The translations under genes were made by a program, and so were the position numbers. Below are positions 1-8,732 of a DNA stretch of 43,536 bases, piece after piece. The notes under the pieces are model-generated. The model was not told the origin of the DNA, ran no database searches, and saw only the letters and a list, made by a program, of their open reading frames with translations. The stretch is from UBA4416 sp020846025 (GTDB lineage Bacteria; Bacteroidota; Bacteroidia; B-17B0; Aurantibacillaceae). How positions within the stretch are numbered: position 1 is the first letter of the stretch; the number at the start of each line of letters is the position of its first letter. The DNA lies in assembly GCA_963169295.1 (NCBI GenBank), contig CAUJDD010000089.1, positions 1 through 43,536 on the forward strand. The letters run 5' to 3'.

Positions 1-2
1 GT

Positions 3-173
3 GAAAAAGGCAAGAAATTTAAATACAGCCAGCTTAAAAATAAATTAATAGAGATAAACGCATTACCTCTATCAACACAACAATTCGAGTTGTCAAAATG
101 CTTTGAAGAATGGAAATCGAATATTGAACAAGTTGACGATGTATGTGTAATTGGTCTTAAATATTTTGCATAA
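3..173 (+). CDS. SpoIIE/PP2C-family serine phosphatase, C-terminal fragment
   Basis: Open from the left window edge and ending at TAA 171-173, this leaves 56 residues of a C-terminus. The visible part has a short helical stretch, then the pattern FEEWK..IEQVDDVCVIGLK. That arrangement (about ten residues of helix, W, E-Q-x-DD, then a hydrophobic V-x-x-IG strand) is the usual end of SpoIIE-type PP2C phosphatase domains in Bacteroidota sensor and regulator proteins, where the DD pair contributes to metal binding. The fragment is too short to say which sensor domains precede it. The assignment is by pattern recognition. The reading frame is certain; the family is likely but not proven. Confidence 0.65.
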   Translation, partial: EKGKKFKYSQLKNKLIEINALPLSTQQFELSKCFEEWKSNIEQVDDVCVIGLKYFA

Positions 174-519
174 TATCGATACGATAAGGGAGTTTAGCGC
201 TAAAACACAATTCATCATTTAAAATATAGCATTTTATCCTATCCAATACGAAATTTATCTTTAGAAAAGAAATTTTTTGTGCATTTTTAATCCAGTTTAT
301 TGTTTAAATTATTAACATTTTTGAGAACAGTGTTAAAATAATTGTTATTATCGTTTTCAATATTAAAAACTTTTTTTGTTAGTAAAATATGTAGTGGGTT
401 GAATTATAGCAATTTAACATATTAATTTTGATAACTTTTTAGTCGTTAGAAAAAAAATGTGGTTTACTTTGGGCTACTTTTATGAAAAGCAAAACTCATT
501 TAAACAAACAATATATTAT
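174..519. other. Non-coding interval upstream of nrdJ
   Basis: Very A+T-rich, with no convincing ORF, tRNA or terminator hairpin. It contains a perfect 12-bp palindrome TTTAGCGCTAAA at 193-204. I looked for a cobalamin riboswitch, since the downstream enzyme uses adenosylcobalamin, and saw no B12-box-like sequence. An NrdR box was also sought; only a weak half-site resemblance is present around 385-398. The interval probably carries the nrdJ promoter and leader. Confidence 0.5.
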
Positions 520-3084
520 ATGGAAACAGTTACTATGAAATTAGGGAAAAAGACATTCTCAAAAGACGAAGTTCAAAAAGCCACTATCGCGTATTTTAAA
601 GGAGATGATTTAGCAGCTAGAGTTTGGATTAATAAATACGCCTTAAAAGATTCTGAAGGAAATTTTTATGAAAGATCGCCTGAAGATATGCACCATCGTA
701 TTGCAAGTGAAATTGCAAGAATAGAAGCAGCCTATTCTAATCCATTATCACATCAAGAGGTTTATGATTTAATTAAAGACTTTAAATATATTGTTCCGCA
801 AGGTAGCCCAATGACGGGTATTGGAAATCCATTTCAAATAGCCTCTTTATCTAACTGTTTCGTAATTGGTAATAAAGGTGGAAGTGATTCTTATGGTGGA
901 ATCATGAAAATTGATCAAGAACAAGTTCAACTGATGAAACGTAGAGGTGGTGTGGGGCATGATTTATCACACATTCGTCCTAAAGGCTCGGCAGTTAAGA
1001 ATTCTGCTCTTACTTCTACTGGCTTAGTACCATTTATGGAACGTTTCTCTAATTCAACTCGTGAGGTGGCTCAAGATGGTCGTCGTGGCGCTTTAATGCT
1101 TTCTGTTTCTATTAATCATCCAGATTCTGAAGATTTTATTGATGCTAAATTAGAGCAAGGTAAAATAACTGGTGCTAATGTATCAGTTCGTATCGATGAC
1201 TCTTTTATGAAAGCTGTAAAAGAAGATACATTATATACCCAAAAATATCCTATTTTCAGTAATAATCCTCAATTTACTAAAGAAGTAAATGCTCAAGATA
1301 TTTGGAAAAAAATTGTACATAATGCATGGAAATCGGCAGAGCCAGGTATTTTATTCTGGGACACTATTATCAATGAATCCTTACCGGATTGTTATGCTGA
1401 TTTAGGTTATAAAACTATTTCAACTAACCCATGTGGCGAAATTCCATTATGTCCTTATGATTCTTGTCGCTTATTAGCAATCAACTTATTCTCTTATGTT
1501 GTAAACCCATTTACTAAAGATGCCTATTTTGATTTTGATTTATTCAAAAAGCATGTGGGATACGCTCAACGCATGATGGATGACATCATTGATTTAGAAT
1601 TAGAAAAAGTGGATGAGATTTTATTAAAAATAGATTCTGATCCTGAAGACGAAGAAATCAAACGTATTGAGAAAAATTTATGGTTGGAAATTAGAAACAA
1701 AGCACGTGAAGGAAGAAGAACAGGAGTAGGAATTACAGCAGAAGGGGATATGTTAGCTGCATTAGGTATCCGTTATGGCAGTAAAGAAGGCAATGATTTT
1801 TCAATTAATGTACATAAAACTTTAGCATTAGCAGCTTACCGTTCATCTGTTGAAATGGCTAAAGAAAGAGGTGCTTTTGCAATTTATGATGCAAAAAGAG
1901 AATTACATAATCCATTTGCGCTTCGTATTAAAAATGAAGATCCTGCATTATATAATGATATGCAAGAGTACGGAAGAAGAAATATTGCCATGTTAACTAT
2001 TGCTCCTACGGGCAGTACATCTATTATGACACAAACTACATCAGGTATTGAGCCAGTATTTATGCCAGTGTACAAAAGAAGAAGAAAAGTAAATCCTAAT
2101 GATAAAGATGTGCGTGTGGATTTTGTAGATGAGGTAGGTGATTCATGGGAAGAATACGTAGTATTCCATCATAAATTTAAACAATGGATGGAGGTAAATG
2201 GCATAGATACAACTATCAATTATTCTAATGAAGAAATTAATACATTAATAGAAAAATCTCCTTACTATAAAGCAACGTCTAATGATGTGGATTGGTTAAG
2301 TAAAGTGAAAATGCAAGGTGCTATTCAAAAATGGGTAGATCATTCAATTTCTGTAACTATTAACATTCCAAGTGATGCAACTGAAGAATTAGTGAATCAA
2401 TTATACCTAACAGCATGGGAGGAGGGTTGTAAAGGCGTAACTGTTTATCGTGATGGTTCGCGCTCAGGAGTATTAATCTCTAATGATGAAAAGAAAAAAG
2501 AGAACGATTCTGAGAAGAATGTTCAACAAAATATCTTCCCAACAAAACGACCTCAAGTATTAGATGCAGATGTTGTTCGTTTCCAAAATAATAAAGAGAA
2601 ATGGATTGCATTTGTGGGAACAATTGCTGGTAAACCTTATGAAATATTTACAGGGTTAGCTGCTGATGATGATGATGGAATTTTATTACCTCGTTGGGTA
2701 AACGAAGGTTACATTATTAAAAACAGAGACGACAAAGGAAACTCAAGATATGATTTCCAATATATTAACCAAAGAGGCTACAAAACAACTATTGAAGGAT
2801 TATCATATCGTTTTGAGCCAGCATACTGGAATTATGCCAAATTGATTTCTGGAACTTTAAGACATGGTATGGCTATAGAAAATGTAGTAGATTTAATTAA
2901 TGGACTTCAATTAGATAATGAATCTATTAATACATGGAAAAATGGTGTTGCTCGAGCGCTTAAACGTTATATCCCAGATGGTACACAGGCTAAAGGAAAA
3001 TGCTCAGATTGTTCATCTCCAAATTTAATGTATCAAGAAGGCTGCTTAACTTGTAAAGATTGTGGTTCTTCTAAGTGTGGATAA
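520..3084 (+). CDS. nrdJ: Adenosylcobalamin-dependent (class II) ribonucleoside-diphosphate reductase
   Basis: Class II ribonucleotide reductase, which converts ribonucleotides to deoxyribonucleotides in the cytoplasm using adenosylcobalamin to form the active-site thiyl radical, with no separate radical subunit and no need for oxygen. Visible motifs, counted from 520: SNCFVIG with redox Cys113, and NPCGEIPL with the presumed radical Cys305 flanked by Asn and Glu. Near the end come GVTVYRDGSRSG and a Cys-rich tail (Cys828, 831, 843, 846, 849, 854) in CxxC pairs that resembles the zinc-ribbon/thiol-relay tail of this family. The frame is open from ATG 457, but the extra 21 residues do not look like the family. 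ATG 520 or ATG 535, just before the conserved KKTFSKDEV start, is more plausible. None has a Shine-Dalgarno sequence. No nrdB-like partner is nearby, as expected for class II. A strong terminator follows. Confidence 0.93.
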   Translation: METVTMKLGKKTFSKDEVQKATIAYFKGDDLAARVWINKYALKDSEGNFYERSPEDMHHRIASEIARIEAAYSNPLSHQEVYDLIKDFKYIVPQGSPMTGIGNPFQIASLSNCFVIGNKGGSDSYGGIMKIDQEQVQLMKRRGGVGHDLSHIRPKGSAVKNSALTSTGLVPFMERFSNSTREVAQDGRRGALMLSVSINHPDSEDFIDAKLEQGKITGANVSVRIDDSFMKAVKEDTLYTQKYPIFSNNPQFTKEVNAQDIWKKIVHNAWKSAEPGILFWDTIINESLPDCYADLGYKTISTNPCGEIPLCPYDSCRLLAINLFSYVVNPFTKDAYFDFDLFKKHVGYAQRMMDDIIDLELEKVDEILLKIDSDPEDEEIKRIEKNLWLEIRNKAREGRRTGVGITAEGDMLAALGIRYGSKEGNDFSINVHKTLALAAYRSSVEMAKERGAFAIYDAKRELHNPFALRIKNEDPALYNDMQEYGRRNIAMLTIAPTGSTSIMTQTTSGIEPVFMPVYKRRRKVNPNDKDVRVDFVDEVGDSWEEYVVFHHKFKQWMEVNGIDTTINYSNEEINTLIEKSPYYKATSNDVDWLSKVKMQGAIQKWVDHSISVTINIPSDATEELVNQLYLTAWEEGCKGVTVYRDGSRSGVLISNDEKKKENDSEKNVQQNIFPTKRPQVLDADVVRFQNNKEKWIAFVGTIAGKPYEIFTGLAADDDDGILLPRWVNEGYIIKNRDDKGNSRYDFQYINQRGYKTTIEGLSYRFEPAYWNYAKLISGTLRHGMAIENVVDLINGLQLDNESINTWKNGVARALKRYIPDGTQAKGKCSDCSSPNLMYQEGCLTCKDCGSSKCG

Positions 3085-3107
3085 TTAATATCTCAATATA
3101 GATTCAT

Positions 3108-3150
3108 AACACCTGTTCTTTTAATTAATTTAAGCGAACAGGTGTTTTTG
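3108..3150 (+). terminator. Rho-independent terminator of nrdJ
   Basis: Perfect 11-bp stem: AACACCTGTTC at 3108-3118 pairs with GAACAGGTGTT at 3136-3146. The loop is 17 nt and a short T tract follows. It lies 23 nt after the nrdJ stop and separates that gene from pyrF. Confidence 0.85.
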
Positions 3151-3164
3151 TTATAAGTTCTATT

Positions 3165-3172
3165 TACCTTTG
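3165..3172 (+). promoter_or_regulatory. Bacteroidota -7 element of pyrF
   Basis: TACCTTTG matches TAnnTTTG and ends only 4 nt before ATG 3177. With a start site about 7 nt downstream of the element, the transcript would begin at or near the start codon, so the mRNA would be leaderless or nearly so. The -33 TTTG candidate at 3147-3150 is only 14 nt away and overlaps the terminator. Confidence 0.55.
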
Positions 3173-3176
3173 CAGT

Positions 3177-3989
3177 ATGACTAGAGTAGAAATAATACAA
3201 GAAATAAAGCAAAAAAAAACATTTTTATGTGTGGGACTTGATCCTGATGTGGATAAACTTCCAAAACATCTATTAGAAGAGGATGATCCTATCTACGAAT
3301 TCAATCGTCAAATCATTGATGCCACAGCAGATTATTGTATGGCTTACAAACCTAATACCGCTTTTTACGAAGCTTATGGTGTATCAGGTATTACAAGTCT
3401 TGAAAAAACTATTAAATATATTAAGCAGTATTATCCTAAGCATTTTTTAATTGCGGACGCCAAACGAGGCGATATTGGTAACACATCGGCTATGTACGCC
3501 AAGGCCTTTTTTAATCGTTTAAATGCTGATGCTATTACAGTAGCGCCATATATGGGTAGCGATTCGGTAAAACCATTTTTACAATTTGAAAATAAATGGG
3601 CAATTGTATTAGGATTAACTTCTAATGAAGGTGCTAATGATTTTCAATTAGACATGGGGAAAAATGAATTATTGTATAAACATGTATTGCGTACTTCTAG
3701 CCAATGGGGAACACCTAACAATATGATGTATGTGATAGGTGCAACAAAGGCTGAGATGTTAACTGAAGTAAGAGCTATATTACCAACACATTTCTTTTTA
3801 GTTCCAGGTGTTGGTACTCAAGGAGGTAGTTTATCTGATGTTTGCAAATATGGTTTAATTAAAGATGATATAGGGATAATAGTTAATTCTTCAAGAGATA
3901 TTATTTACGCTTCGAGTGGAGAAGATTTTGCGGATGCAGCTGCACTGAAGGCTAAGACAATTTCTAATGATATGAGCCATTATTTGTAA
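3177..3989 (+). CDS. pyrF: Orotidine 5'-phosphate decarboxylase (type 2)
   Basis: Catalyses the last step of de novo UMP synthesis, decarboxylating OMP in the cytoplasm. The 270-residue length fits the longer type 2 PyrF subfamily. The TIM-barrel substrate motif FLCVGLDPD is near residue 17, and the catalytic DAKRGDIGNTS motif, with the Lys and Asp of the charged network, follows at about residues 95-105. The phosphate-binding end VPGVGTQGG is near residue 205, and NSSRDIIYAS follows. It stands alone between the nrdJ terminator and the convergent L,D-transpeptidase gene, whose 3' end overlaps it by 10 nt. No other pyr genes are in the window. Confidence 0.95.
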   Translation: MTRVEIIQEIKQKKTFLCVGLDPDVDKLPKHLLEEDDPIYEFNRQIIDATADYCMAYKPNTAFYEAYGVSGITSLEKTIKYIKQYYPKHFLIADAKRGDIGNTSAMYAKAFFNRLNADAITVAPYMGSDSVKPFLQFENKWAIVLGLTSNEGANDFQLDMGKNELLYKHVLRTSSQWGTPNNMMYVIGATKAEMLTEVRAILPTHFFLVPGVGTQGGSLSDVCKYGLIKDDIGIIVNSSRDIIYASSGEDFADAAALKAKTISNDMSHYL

Positions 3990-5656
3990 ATCATTTTCAT
4001 CATTTCTTCATCTTTTCTATAAATGTCAAGATATAGTTTTAGACCTGTACTATCGGCATGAGCGGTGTAGTATCTGGTGTAAATAGGCACTAAAGGACGT
4101 TTGAGTTTTATTTTCTTTTGTTCTTGTTTTGTAAAATATACTTGTAAACTATCATGACGATAATTTAAACTATCGTCTCTAATTAAAAAATCAGCAAACT
4201 CGACAAAATTCTCAAGTCTAATACAACCATGACTTTGCGCTCTATTACTAGTTTTAAAGTATCGTTTAGAATTAGTATCATGTAAATAAACTCCAAAGGG
4301 ATTGTGAAAATTAAATTTTACAATGCCTAAACTATTTTCTTCGCCTATGCGTTGCCTAAACCGAATGGGGAGATAATCTTCGGTATATTTTTTCCAAGGC
4401 AATTTGGTATAATCTAGTACTTTGTTACTGGCTCCTATTACTTCAAAATTTTTCTTTCTAATATAGCTAGTGTCTCTTTTCACAAGAGGTAGAATTTCCT
4501 TAGTAGCAATACTTATTGGGACATTCCAATATGGATAAATGAGCATGTGGTCAATTTTACTTTTTAAGATTGGAGTTTGATGGTCGGGCTTCCCGCAAAC
4601 TACGGCGGATTGCATCACTACGGTATCTTTTTCAAATACAGTAAGCCAAAATGCAGGAATATTAATGAAAACATATTTCTCAGGGAAAGTATTTTCCCAG
4701 CGCCAGCGTTCCATAGCCATACAAATTTGTTTAATCACTTTTTCCCTATTGTAAGATAGAGCTTGTTTAGTATAAATACCTATTTTTCCATCGGGTTGTA
4801 TAAACCATTTTGTTTGTAATTTCTTTAATGCTCTTGCCAATTTTAAACTATCATTGGCTTTGCTGGTACTATCATAAAAGCCTTGTTTGATTAAACTACT
4901 TATGATGTGTTGATGTTTTAATAAACTATCTTTCTCACTTGTAAATGGAATTGAATCCATGTTAAATTGATTTTTATCATTTAATATATGAGCTAGTTCT
5001 TGCTTCAACATTCGATAATTATAAAATTTAGGTTCCAATGAATCGAGTACTGCTTTTAGTTGCTTGGAATGATACCCGCTTACGAGTAGGCTATCCCAGC
5101 CTCTTGGAAGTTTTTTAAAATTAGTTTGTAATAGCAAACTATCTGCATAAAAACGACCTTTGTTGAGGTGAGCACCTAGTAAAAAGTAAGCATCACTCAA
5201 TAATAAATCAGCATTTACAAGCGCTGTAATGTTTATGTATTTTTTGTTGGCATGTATAGAATCTATATAGTTGATGATAGGTGTTAGGTGGTAATCATCA
5301 GGATAAAGACCGTAATACTCAGCATGTTTTATAATTGAAATAAGTGAATCGCCTAATAAATTAAGTTGAGTTTTTGAGAACCAGAGTAAGGAATCAGAAT
5401 AAAGTTGCCTGAAATATTTAAAGCAGGATAGAGTAGTGGAATCAACGATGATTATAGAGTCTTGACTAGATAACCATTCATTTAATTCATTATGAAGTTC
5501 TAATTGTACATTTTGAGGTTTATCTACTTTTACAATTACTTGTTTTTTAACTTCTGGTTGACAAGAAACAATGAAAATTATGAATAGCAATAAAAAACAA
5601 AACCTTGTCTTAATTTTAGACAAGGTTCTGAGTATAATTATCGTATTTAAAATCAT
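3980..5656 (-). CDS. YcbB-type L,D-transpeptidase lipoprotein
   Basis: Envelope enzyme expected to form 3-3 cross-links in peptidoglycan or attach proteins to it. The N-terminus has a hydrophobic stretch ending in IVSC-Q, a lipobox. After a scaffold region comes a peptidoglycan-binding-like segment (near residues 270-300, DGKIGIYTKQAL). The YkuD catalytic domain contains SHGCIRLEN with nucleophile Cys478 and its Ser, His, Gly and Arg companions. Length (558) suits the long YcbB class. ATG 5656 overlaps the stop of the upstream T9SS gene in an ATGA, but a terminator-like hairpin (5601-5627) lies just inside the ORF. A TTG at 5623 would give a compact signal peptide starting SKIKTRF. The start is therefore uncertain; the function is not. 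Confidence 0.88.
   Translation of the reverse strand: MILNTIIILRTLSKIKTRFCFLLLFIIFIVSCQPEVKKQVIVKVDKPQNVQLELHNELNEWLSSQDSIIIVDSTTLSCFKYFRQLYSDSLLWFSKTQLNLLGDSLISIIKHAEYYGLYPDDYHLTPIINYIDSIHANKKYINITALVNADLLLSDAYFLLGAHLNKGRFYADSLLLQTNFKKLPRGWDSLLVSGYHSKQLKAVLDSLEPKFYNYRMLKQELAHILNDKNQFNMDSIPFTSEKDSLLKHQHIISSLIKQGFYDSTSKANDSLKLARALKKLQTKWFIQPDGKIGIYTKQALSYNREKVIKQICMAMERWRWENTFPEKYVFINIPAFWLTVFEKDTVVMQSAVVCGKPDHQTPILKSKIDHMLIYPYWNVPISIATKEILPLVKRDTSYIRKKNFEVIGASNKVLDYTKLPWKKYTEDYLPIRFRQRIGEENSLGIVKFNFHNPFGVYLHDTNSKRYFKTSNRAQSHGCIRLENFVEFADFLIRDDSLNYRHDSLQVYFTKQEQKKIKLKRPLVPIYTRYYTAHADSTGLKLYLDIYRKDEEMMKMIYK
5591..5627 (-). terminator. Hairpin plus U-tract after the T9SS gene, inside the L,D-transpeptidase ORF start
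   Basis: Perfect 9-bp inverted repeat: AACCTTGTC at 5601-5609 and GACAAGGTT at 5619-5627, with a 9-nt loop. Read on the minus strand it is followed by TTGTTTTTTA, the form of a Rho-independent terminator. It begins about 25 nt past the stop of the 5653-6660 gene, yet falls in the first codons of the next ORF, so it may attenuate that gene. Confidence 0.65.
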
Positions 5657-6660
5657 TTACTAACGTTAAACTTACCGGTTTTAAGGGTTTCGTTTTGTTT
5701 GTTTACTACCTGATAGATATATACACCTTTAGCAATATTATCTAGGTTAAGTTGTGCTTTACCTAGTTCAAATTTTGCATTAGAAATCATTCGACCAGTT
5801 ACATCAAAAGCTAAAATAGAATATGCTTCTTGACTTTGAGTTTCAAAGTTTACAACTGTAGACGAAGGATTTGGGTACACTGATAATTCAATGGTTGATT
5901 TTTGATTTTCATTAACTCCAACAACTGAATAGTTGCTAATAGCAGTAACGAAAGTTTGAGTACTTGAACCCATTATTGAATTAATAGTTGAAGTATTAAT
6001 TGTTAAAATAGGAGCTTTACTAGCACTTGGACTATAATAGTCATAAACTTCTGTATTTACAGTAGCAGTAATTGAAGATATAGTTGCAACGATATCTTGA
6101 TTTGTTTTTACTCTAATTATATCTGTAAAAGTTTTGCTTGGTAATACTAATGTTCCTGTTCCATCAGCTAATACAGTACAAGATCCGTTAAATGTTCCAG
6201 AGCCAGCTAATGGCGCTGTGGCAGTAACCGAGCCACTAGTTGCAACTGTAGTAGTGGTATTTAAACTCATTGGATATACTGCATAATAAGCAGGGGAAGA
6301 GTAAATAAAGTTCAGGTTAAATGTATTAATAACCATATCACCGCCAAAATATTTAAGTTCTGTAGAACTGGCTAAGTAATAAGAACTATTGTTTGACCCT
6401 GCAGTAACAAAAATATTTGCAGGATTGTACGCTGTATTGGTAGATGTACTTGCTGCATAATTGGTTGTAACCGTAGTAGAAGGAGTAACAGAATAATTCC
6501 AAGTAGCGCCAGCACCACCAGCACCCGGAGAAATACCTACAGTGTTGCAAGGAACAGTTGAATAGGTATCACCTGCAACAAATGCGTGATTGGATTGTGT
6601 AAGCTGAGCTGACACAGTTAATGCACTAAATGATAAAAGAGATAGTAAAATTTTTTTCAT
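5653..6660 (-). CDS. Secreted protein with T9SS type A sorting domain
   Basis: A 335-residue exported protein. MKKILLSLLSFSALTVSAQ is a Sec signal peptide with an A-Q cleavage site. The central 230 residues are Ser/Thr/Asn-rich, predicted beta-rich, and resemble no family I can name. The last 80 residues are a T9SS sorting domain: ELSVYPNPSS, FDVTGRMI, then KGVYIYQVVN and a lysine-containing end. Such proteins cross the outer membrane through T9SS and are released or anchored after the domain is cleaved. None of the T9SS apparatus genes is in this window. A TATATTTG promoter element lies 22 nt upstream. The stop overlaps the next ATG. Confidence 0.85.
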   Translation of the reverse strand: MKKILLSLLSFSALTVSAQLTQSNHAFVAGDTYSTVPCNTVGISPGAGGAGATWNYSVTPSTTVTTNYAASTSTNTAYNPANIFVTAGSNNSSYYLASSTELKYFGGDMVINTFNLNFIYSSPAYYAVYPMSLNTTTTVATSGSVTATAPLAGSGTFNGSCTVLADGTGTLVLPSKTFTDIIRVKTNQDIVATISSITATVNTEVYDYYSPSASKAPILTINTSTINSIMGSSTQTFVTAISNYSVVGVNENQKSTIELSVYPNPSSTVVNFETQSQEAYSILAFDVTGRMISNAKFELGKAQLNLDNIAKGVYIYQVVNKQNETLKTGKFNVSK

Positions 6661-6681
6661 ATTTTAAAGTTTAAGGTTAAT

Positions 6682-6689
6682 CAAATATA
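6682..6689 (-). promoter_or_regulatory. -7 element of the T9SS protein gene
   Basis: On the minus strand this reads TATATTTG, a full match to TAnnTTTG, 21 nt before ATG 6660. No clear -33 box is visible 19 nt further upstream, where the end of the FAD oxidase gene lies. Confidence 0.5.
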
Positions 6690-6696
6690 CAAAATT

Positions 6697-8103
6697 TTAA
6701 AATATTTTACTAGGGTTTAAAATTAAGTTAGGGTCAAAAACTTTTTTAACATTTCTCATAAGTTCTAATTGATATTCTGGAAAAATAATGGGCATATAGT
6801 TTTTTTGAACTAATCCAATGCCATGCTCCCCACTTATAGTTCCACCTAACTTTCTACAAAGTGTAAAAATTTCGGTAATACCTTTTGGCAATTCACGTTC
6901 CCAAACATCGTTTGGCAAATCACCTTTGATAATATTAACATGCAAATTGCCATCGCCCGCATGACCATAACATACACTTTTAAACCCATATTTTGCACCA
7001 ATTTCTTTTACACCTTTTAATAGTGTTGGTAATTCGGCTCTAGGAACAACGGTATCCTCTTCTTTGTAAACCGAATTACTTTTTACTGCTTCACCAACTT
7101 TTCGTCTTATTTTCCATAAAGATGATTTCTGTTCGGTAGTATCAGCCATAAGAATTTCATCGCAACCATGCTGAGTCATGATGTCGCTGATGGTTTCACA
7201 ATCTTGATATAGTAATTCTAAATTATTACCATCTACCTCTACCAATAATAAGGCTTGCCATTCGGGCTTAATGGAAAAATTTACTTCTCCTGCGTATTTG
7301 ATACTCCAATCAATGGCATCTCTTTCCATAAATTCCATAGCACTGGGTGTAACACCTGCTCTAAATGTGGCACCCACAGCTTCGCAAGCTTTTTCGGCTG
7401 AAGTAAATGGAATAAGCATTAATACATCATGTTTTGGTAATGGAATGAGTTTAAAAACTATTTTGGTTACAATTCCAAGCGTTCCTTCACTTCCTATCAT
7501 AAGATGTGTAAAGTTATAACCTGTGGAATATTTAAGAGTATTAGCTCCTGTCCAAATAATTTCTCCGTTTGGTAATACAACCTCAAGATTTAAAACATAA
7601 TCTCTGGTAGTTCCATATTTAACAGCTTTAGGTCCGCCACTACTATGTGCAATGTTTCCTCCTAATGAACAACTTCCCCAACTGGCTGGATCTGGTGGAT
7701 AAAATAAACCTTCTTTTTTTACCTCTTCTTGAAATATATAATTAATAACCCCTGGTTCAACGGTTGCTTGTAAATTTCGAGTATCAATTTGTAAGATACG
7801 ATTAAATCGTTCCATACTTATTACAATACCTCCATATATTGGTAATGCCCCACCACTTAGTCCTGTACCTGCTCCTCTGGCTGTTACTGGTATGCGAAAG
7901 TTGTTCGCTAATTTCATAATTTCTGAAATTTGCTCCACAGTTTGTGCTTTTACCACTACTTCTGGTTTATAAATGAAGTCTTCGGTATGATCTTGTCCGT
8001 ATAACTTTAAAATTTCATCGTCTATAAATACATATTGTTCACCTACGATTTGTTTTAGTAATTGAATATGTTGAGATGTAATGGTTTGATACGGTGTATT
8101 CAT
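6697..8103 (-). CDS. GlcD-like FAD-linked 2-hydroxyacid oxidase/dehydrogenase
   Basis: Flavoenzyme of the FAD_binding_4 / FAD-oxidase C family (glycolate oxidase GlcD, D-lactate dehydrogenase, D-2-hydroxyglutarate dehydrogenase). It oxidises a 2-hydroxy acid to the 2-oxo acid. The FAD diphosphate loop TARGAGTGLSGGALP is at about residues 75-90, followed by PDPASWGSCSLGGNIA and GSEGTLGIVTKI. The C-terminal domain contains CYGHAGDGNLHVNI, where the His residues help bind metal and substrate, and ISGEHGIGL. The 468-residue length is typical. There are no 4Fe-4S cysteine motifs, so it is not a GlcD-GlcF fusion. It overlaps the upstream membrane-protein gene by 4 nt (ATGA), implying translational coupling. 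The exact substrate cannot be read from sequence. Confidence 0.88.
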   Translation of the reverse strand: MNTPYQTITSQHIQLLKQIVGEQYVFIDDEILKLYGQDHTEDFIYKPEVVVKAQTVEQISEIMKLANNFRIPVTARGAGTGLSGGALPIYGGIVISMERFNRILQIDTRNLQATVEPGVINYIFQEEVKKEGLFYPPDPASWGSCSLGGNIAHSSGGPKAVKYGTTRDYVLNLEVVLPNGEIIWTGANTLKYSTGYNFTHLMIGSEGTLGIVTKIVFKLIPLPKHDVLMLIPFTSAEKACEAVGATFRAGVTPSAMEFMERDAIDWSIKYAGEVNFSIKPEWQALLLVEVDGNNLELLYQDCETISDIMTQHGCDEILMADTTEQKSSLWKIRRKVGEAVKSNSVYKEEDTVVPRAELPTLLKGVKEIGAKYGFKSVCYGHAGDGNLHVNIIKGDLPNDVWERELPKGITEIFTLCRKLGGTISGEHGIGLVQKNYMPIIFPEYQLELMRNVKKVFDPNLILNPSKIF

Positions 8104-8621
8104 TTTACTTTTTGTCTATAATAATTTATAATGTTTTCAGCTTCTTCTTTTTGTTGTGTACCAATTAAAAATGTTTTACCATTCTTATAAGTTATGTAGA
8201 TTCCATATTCACCAGCTACATTGTAACACCAGCCCTTTCCTACATGACTATATCGCACACCCCATCCACCATAATCACTTATAGGTGAGTATTTAATAAG
8301 TTGAACAGATTGTATATCTTCCCAATTAATACTACGATGACAAAAAGGAATAAAATGAAACTTGACCTCAATGCCATCAGAGTTTATTACTGTATTTAAC
8401 TTTATACAAACAAACCAAATACTAAACAATAATGTTGAACCTAATGTTACAATCATTATCCAATTGAATGTTTCAGGATTTTCATTTGGTTTTTGTTTGA
8501 TGATGCCACTCCATTCGAAATAGAAAATGATTGCAATAAGAACAAATGGAAAAAAAGAAATAAAATAGTGCCACCATTTATTAAACCTTTGAATTTCTTC
8601 AAATTTAGGGGCTAAATCCAT
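8100..8621 (-). CDS. Small two-TM membrane protein with a cytoplasmic-type beta domain
   Basis: 173 residues. Two hydrophobic segments are visible at about residues 17-37 and 54-73. The C-terminal half is soluble and rich in aromatic and beta-forming residues (GGWGVRYSHVGKGWCYN, then YGIYITYKNGKTFLIGT), ending in a helix with EEAENII. This arrangement resembles bacterial PH-like membrane proteins of the YdbT/DUF6141 sort, but I cannot fix the family. It starts the two-gene unit with the FAD oxidase, overlapping it by 4 nt. That may mean only shared transcription. A good -7 element, TACCTTTG on the minus strand, is 26 nt upstream. Confidence 0.75.
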   Translation of the reverse strand: MDLAPKFEEIQRFNKWWHYFISFFPFVLIAIIFYFEWSGIIKQKPNENPETFNWIMIVTLGSTLLFSIWFVCIKLNTVINSDGIEVKFHFIPFCHRSINWEDIQSVQLIKYSPISDYGGWGVRYSHVGKGWCYNVAGEYGIYITYKNGKTFLIGTQQKEEAENIINYYRQKVK

Positions 8622-8647
8622 ATTACAAATGTTTCAAGTGATTGAAT

Positions 8648-8655
8648 CAAAGGTA
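8648..8655 (-). promoter_or_regulatory. -7 element for the membrane protein/FAD oxidase pair
   Basis: Reads TACCTTTG on the minus strand, matching TAnnTTTG, with 26 nt to ATG 8621. No convincing TTG lies at the expected -33 distance. Confidence 0.5.
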
Positions 8656-8732
8656 AGAATAAATTGTGGAAAATTTTGTAATAAACTTAAAGTTAGATCG
8701 AATAATAGTAGTTTCTTGAGGAGTTCTTTTAG

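Noticed and set aside
174..519. Cobalamin riboswitch or NrdR box upstream of nrdJ
   Set aside because: Looked for because the enzyme uses adenosylcobalamin. No B12-box-like sequence or multi-stem fold is evident, and the only NrdR-like match is a weak half-site.
457..519. N-terminal 21 residues of nrdJ starting at ATG 457
   Set aside because: They do not resemble the family's N-terminus, which begins close to KKTFSKDEV; starts at 520 or 535 fit better, though 457 cannot be fully excluded.
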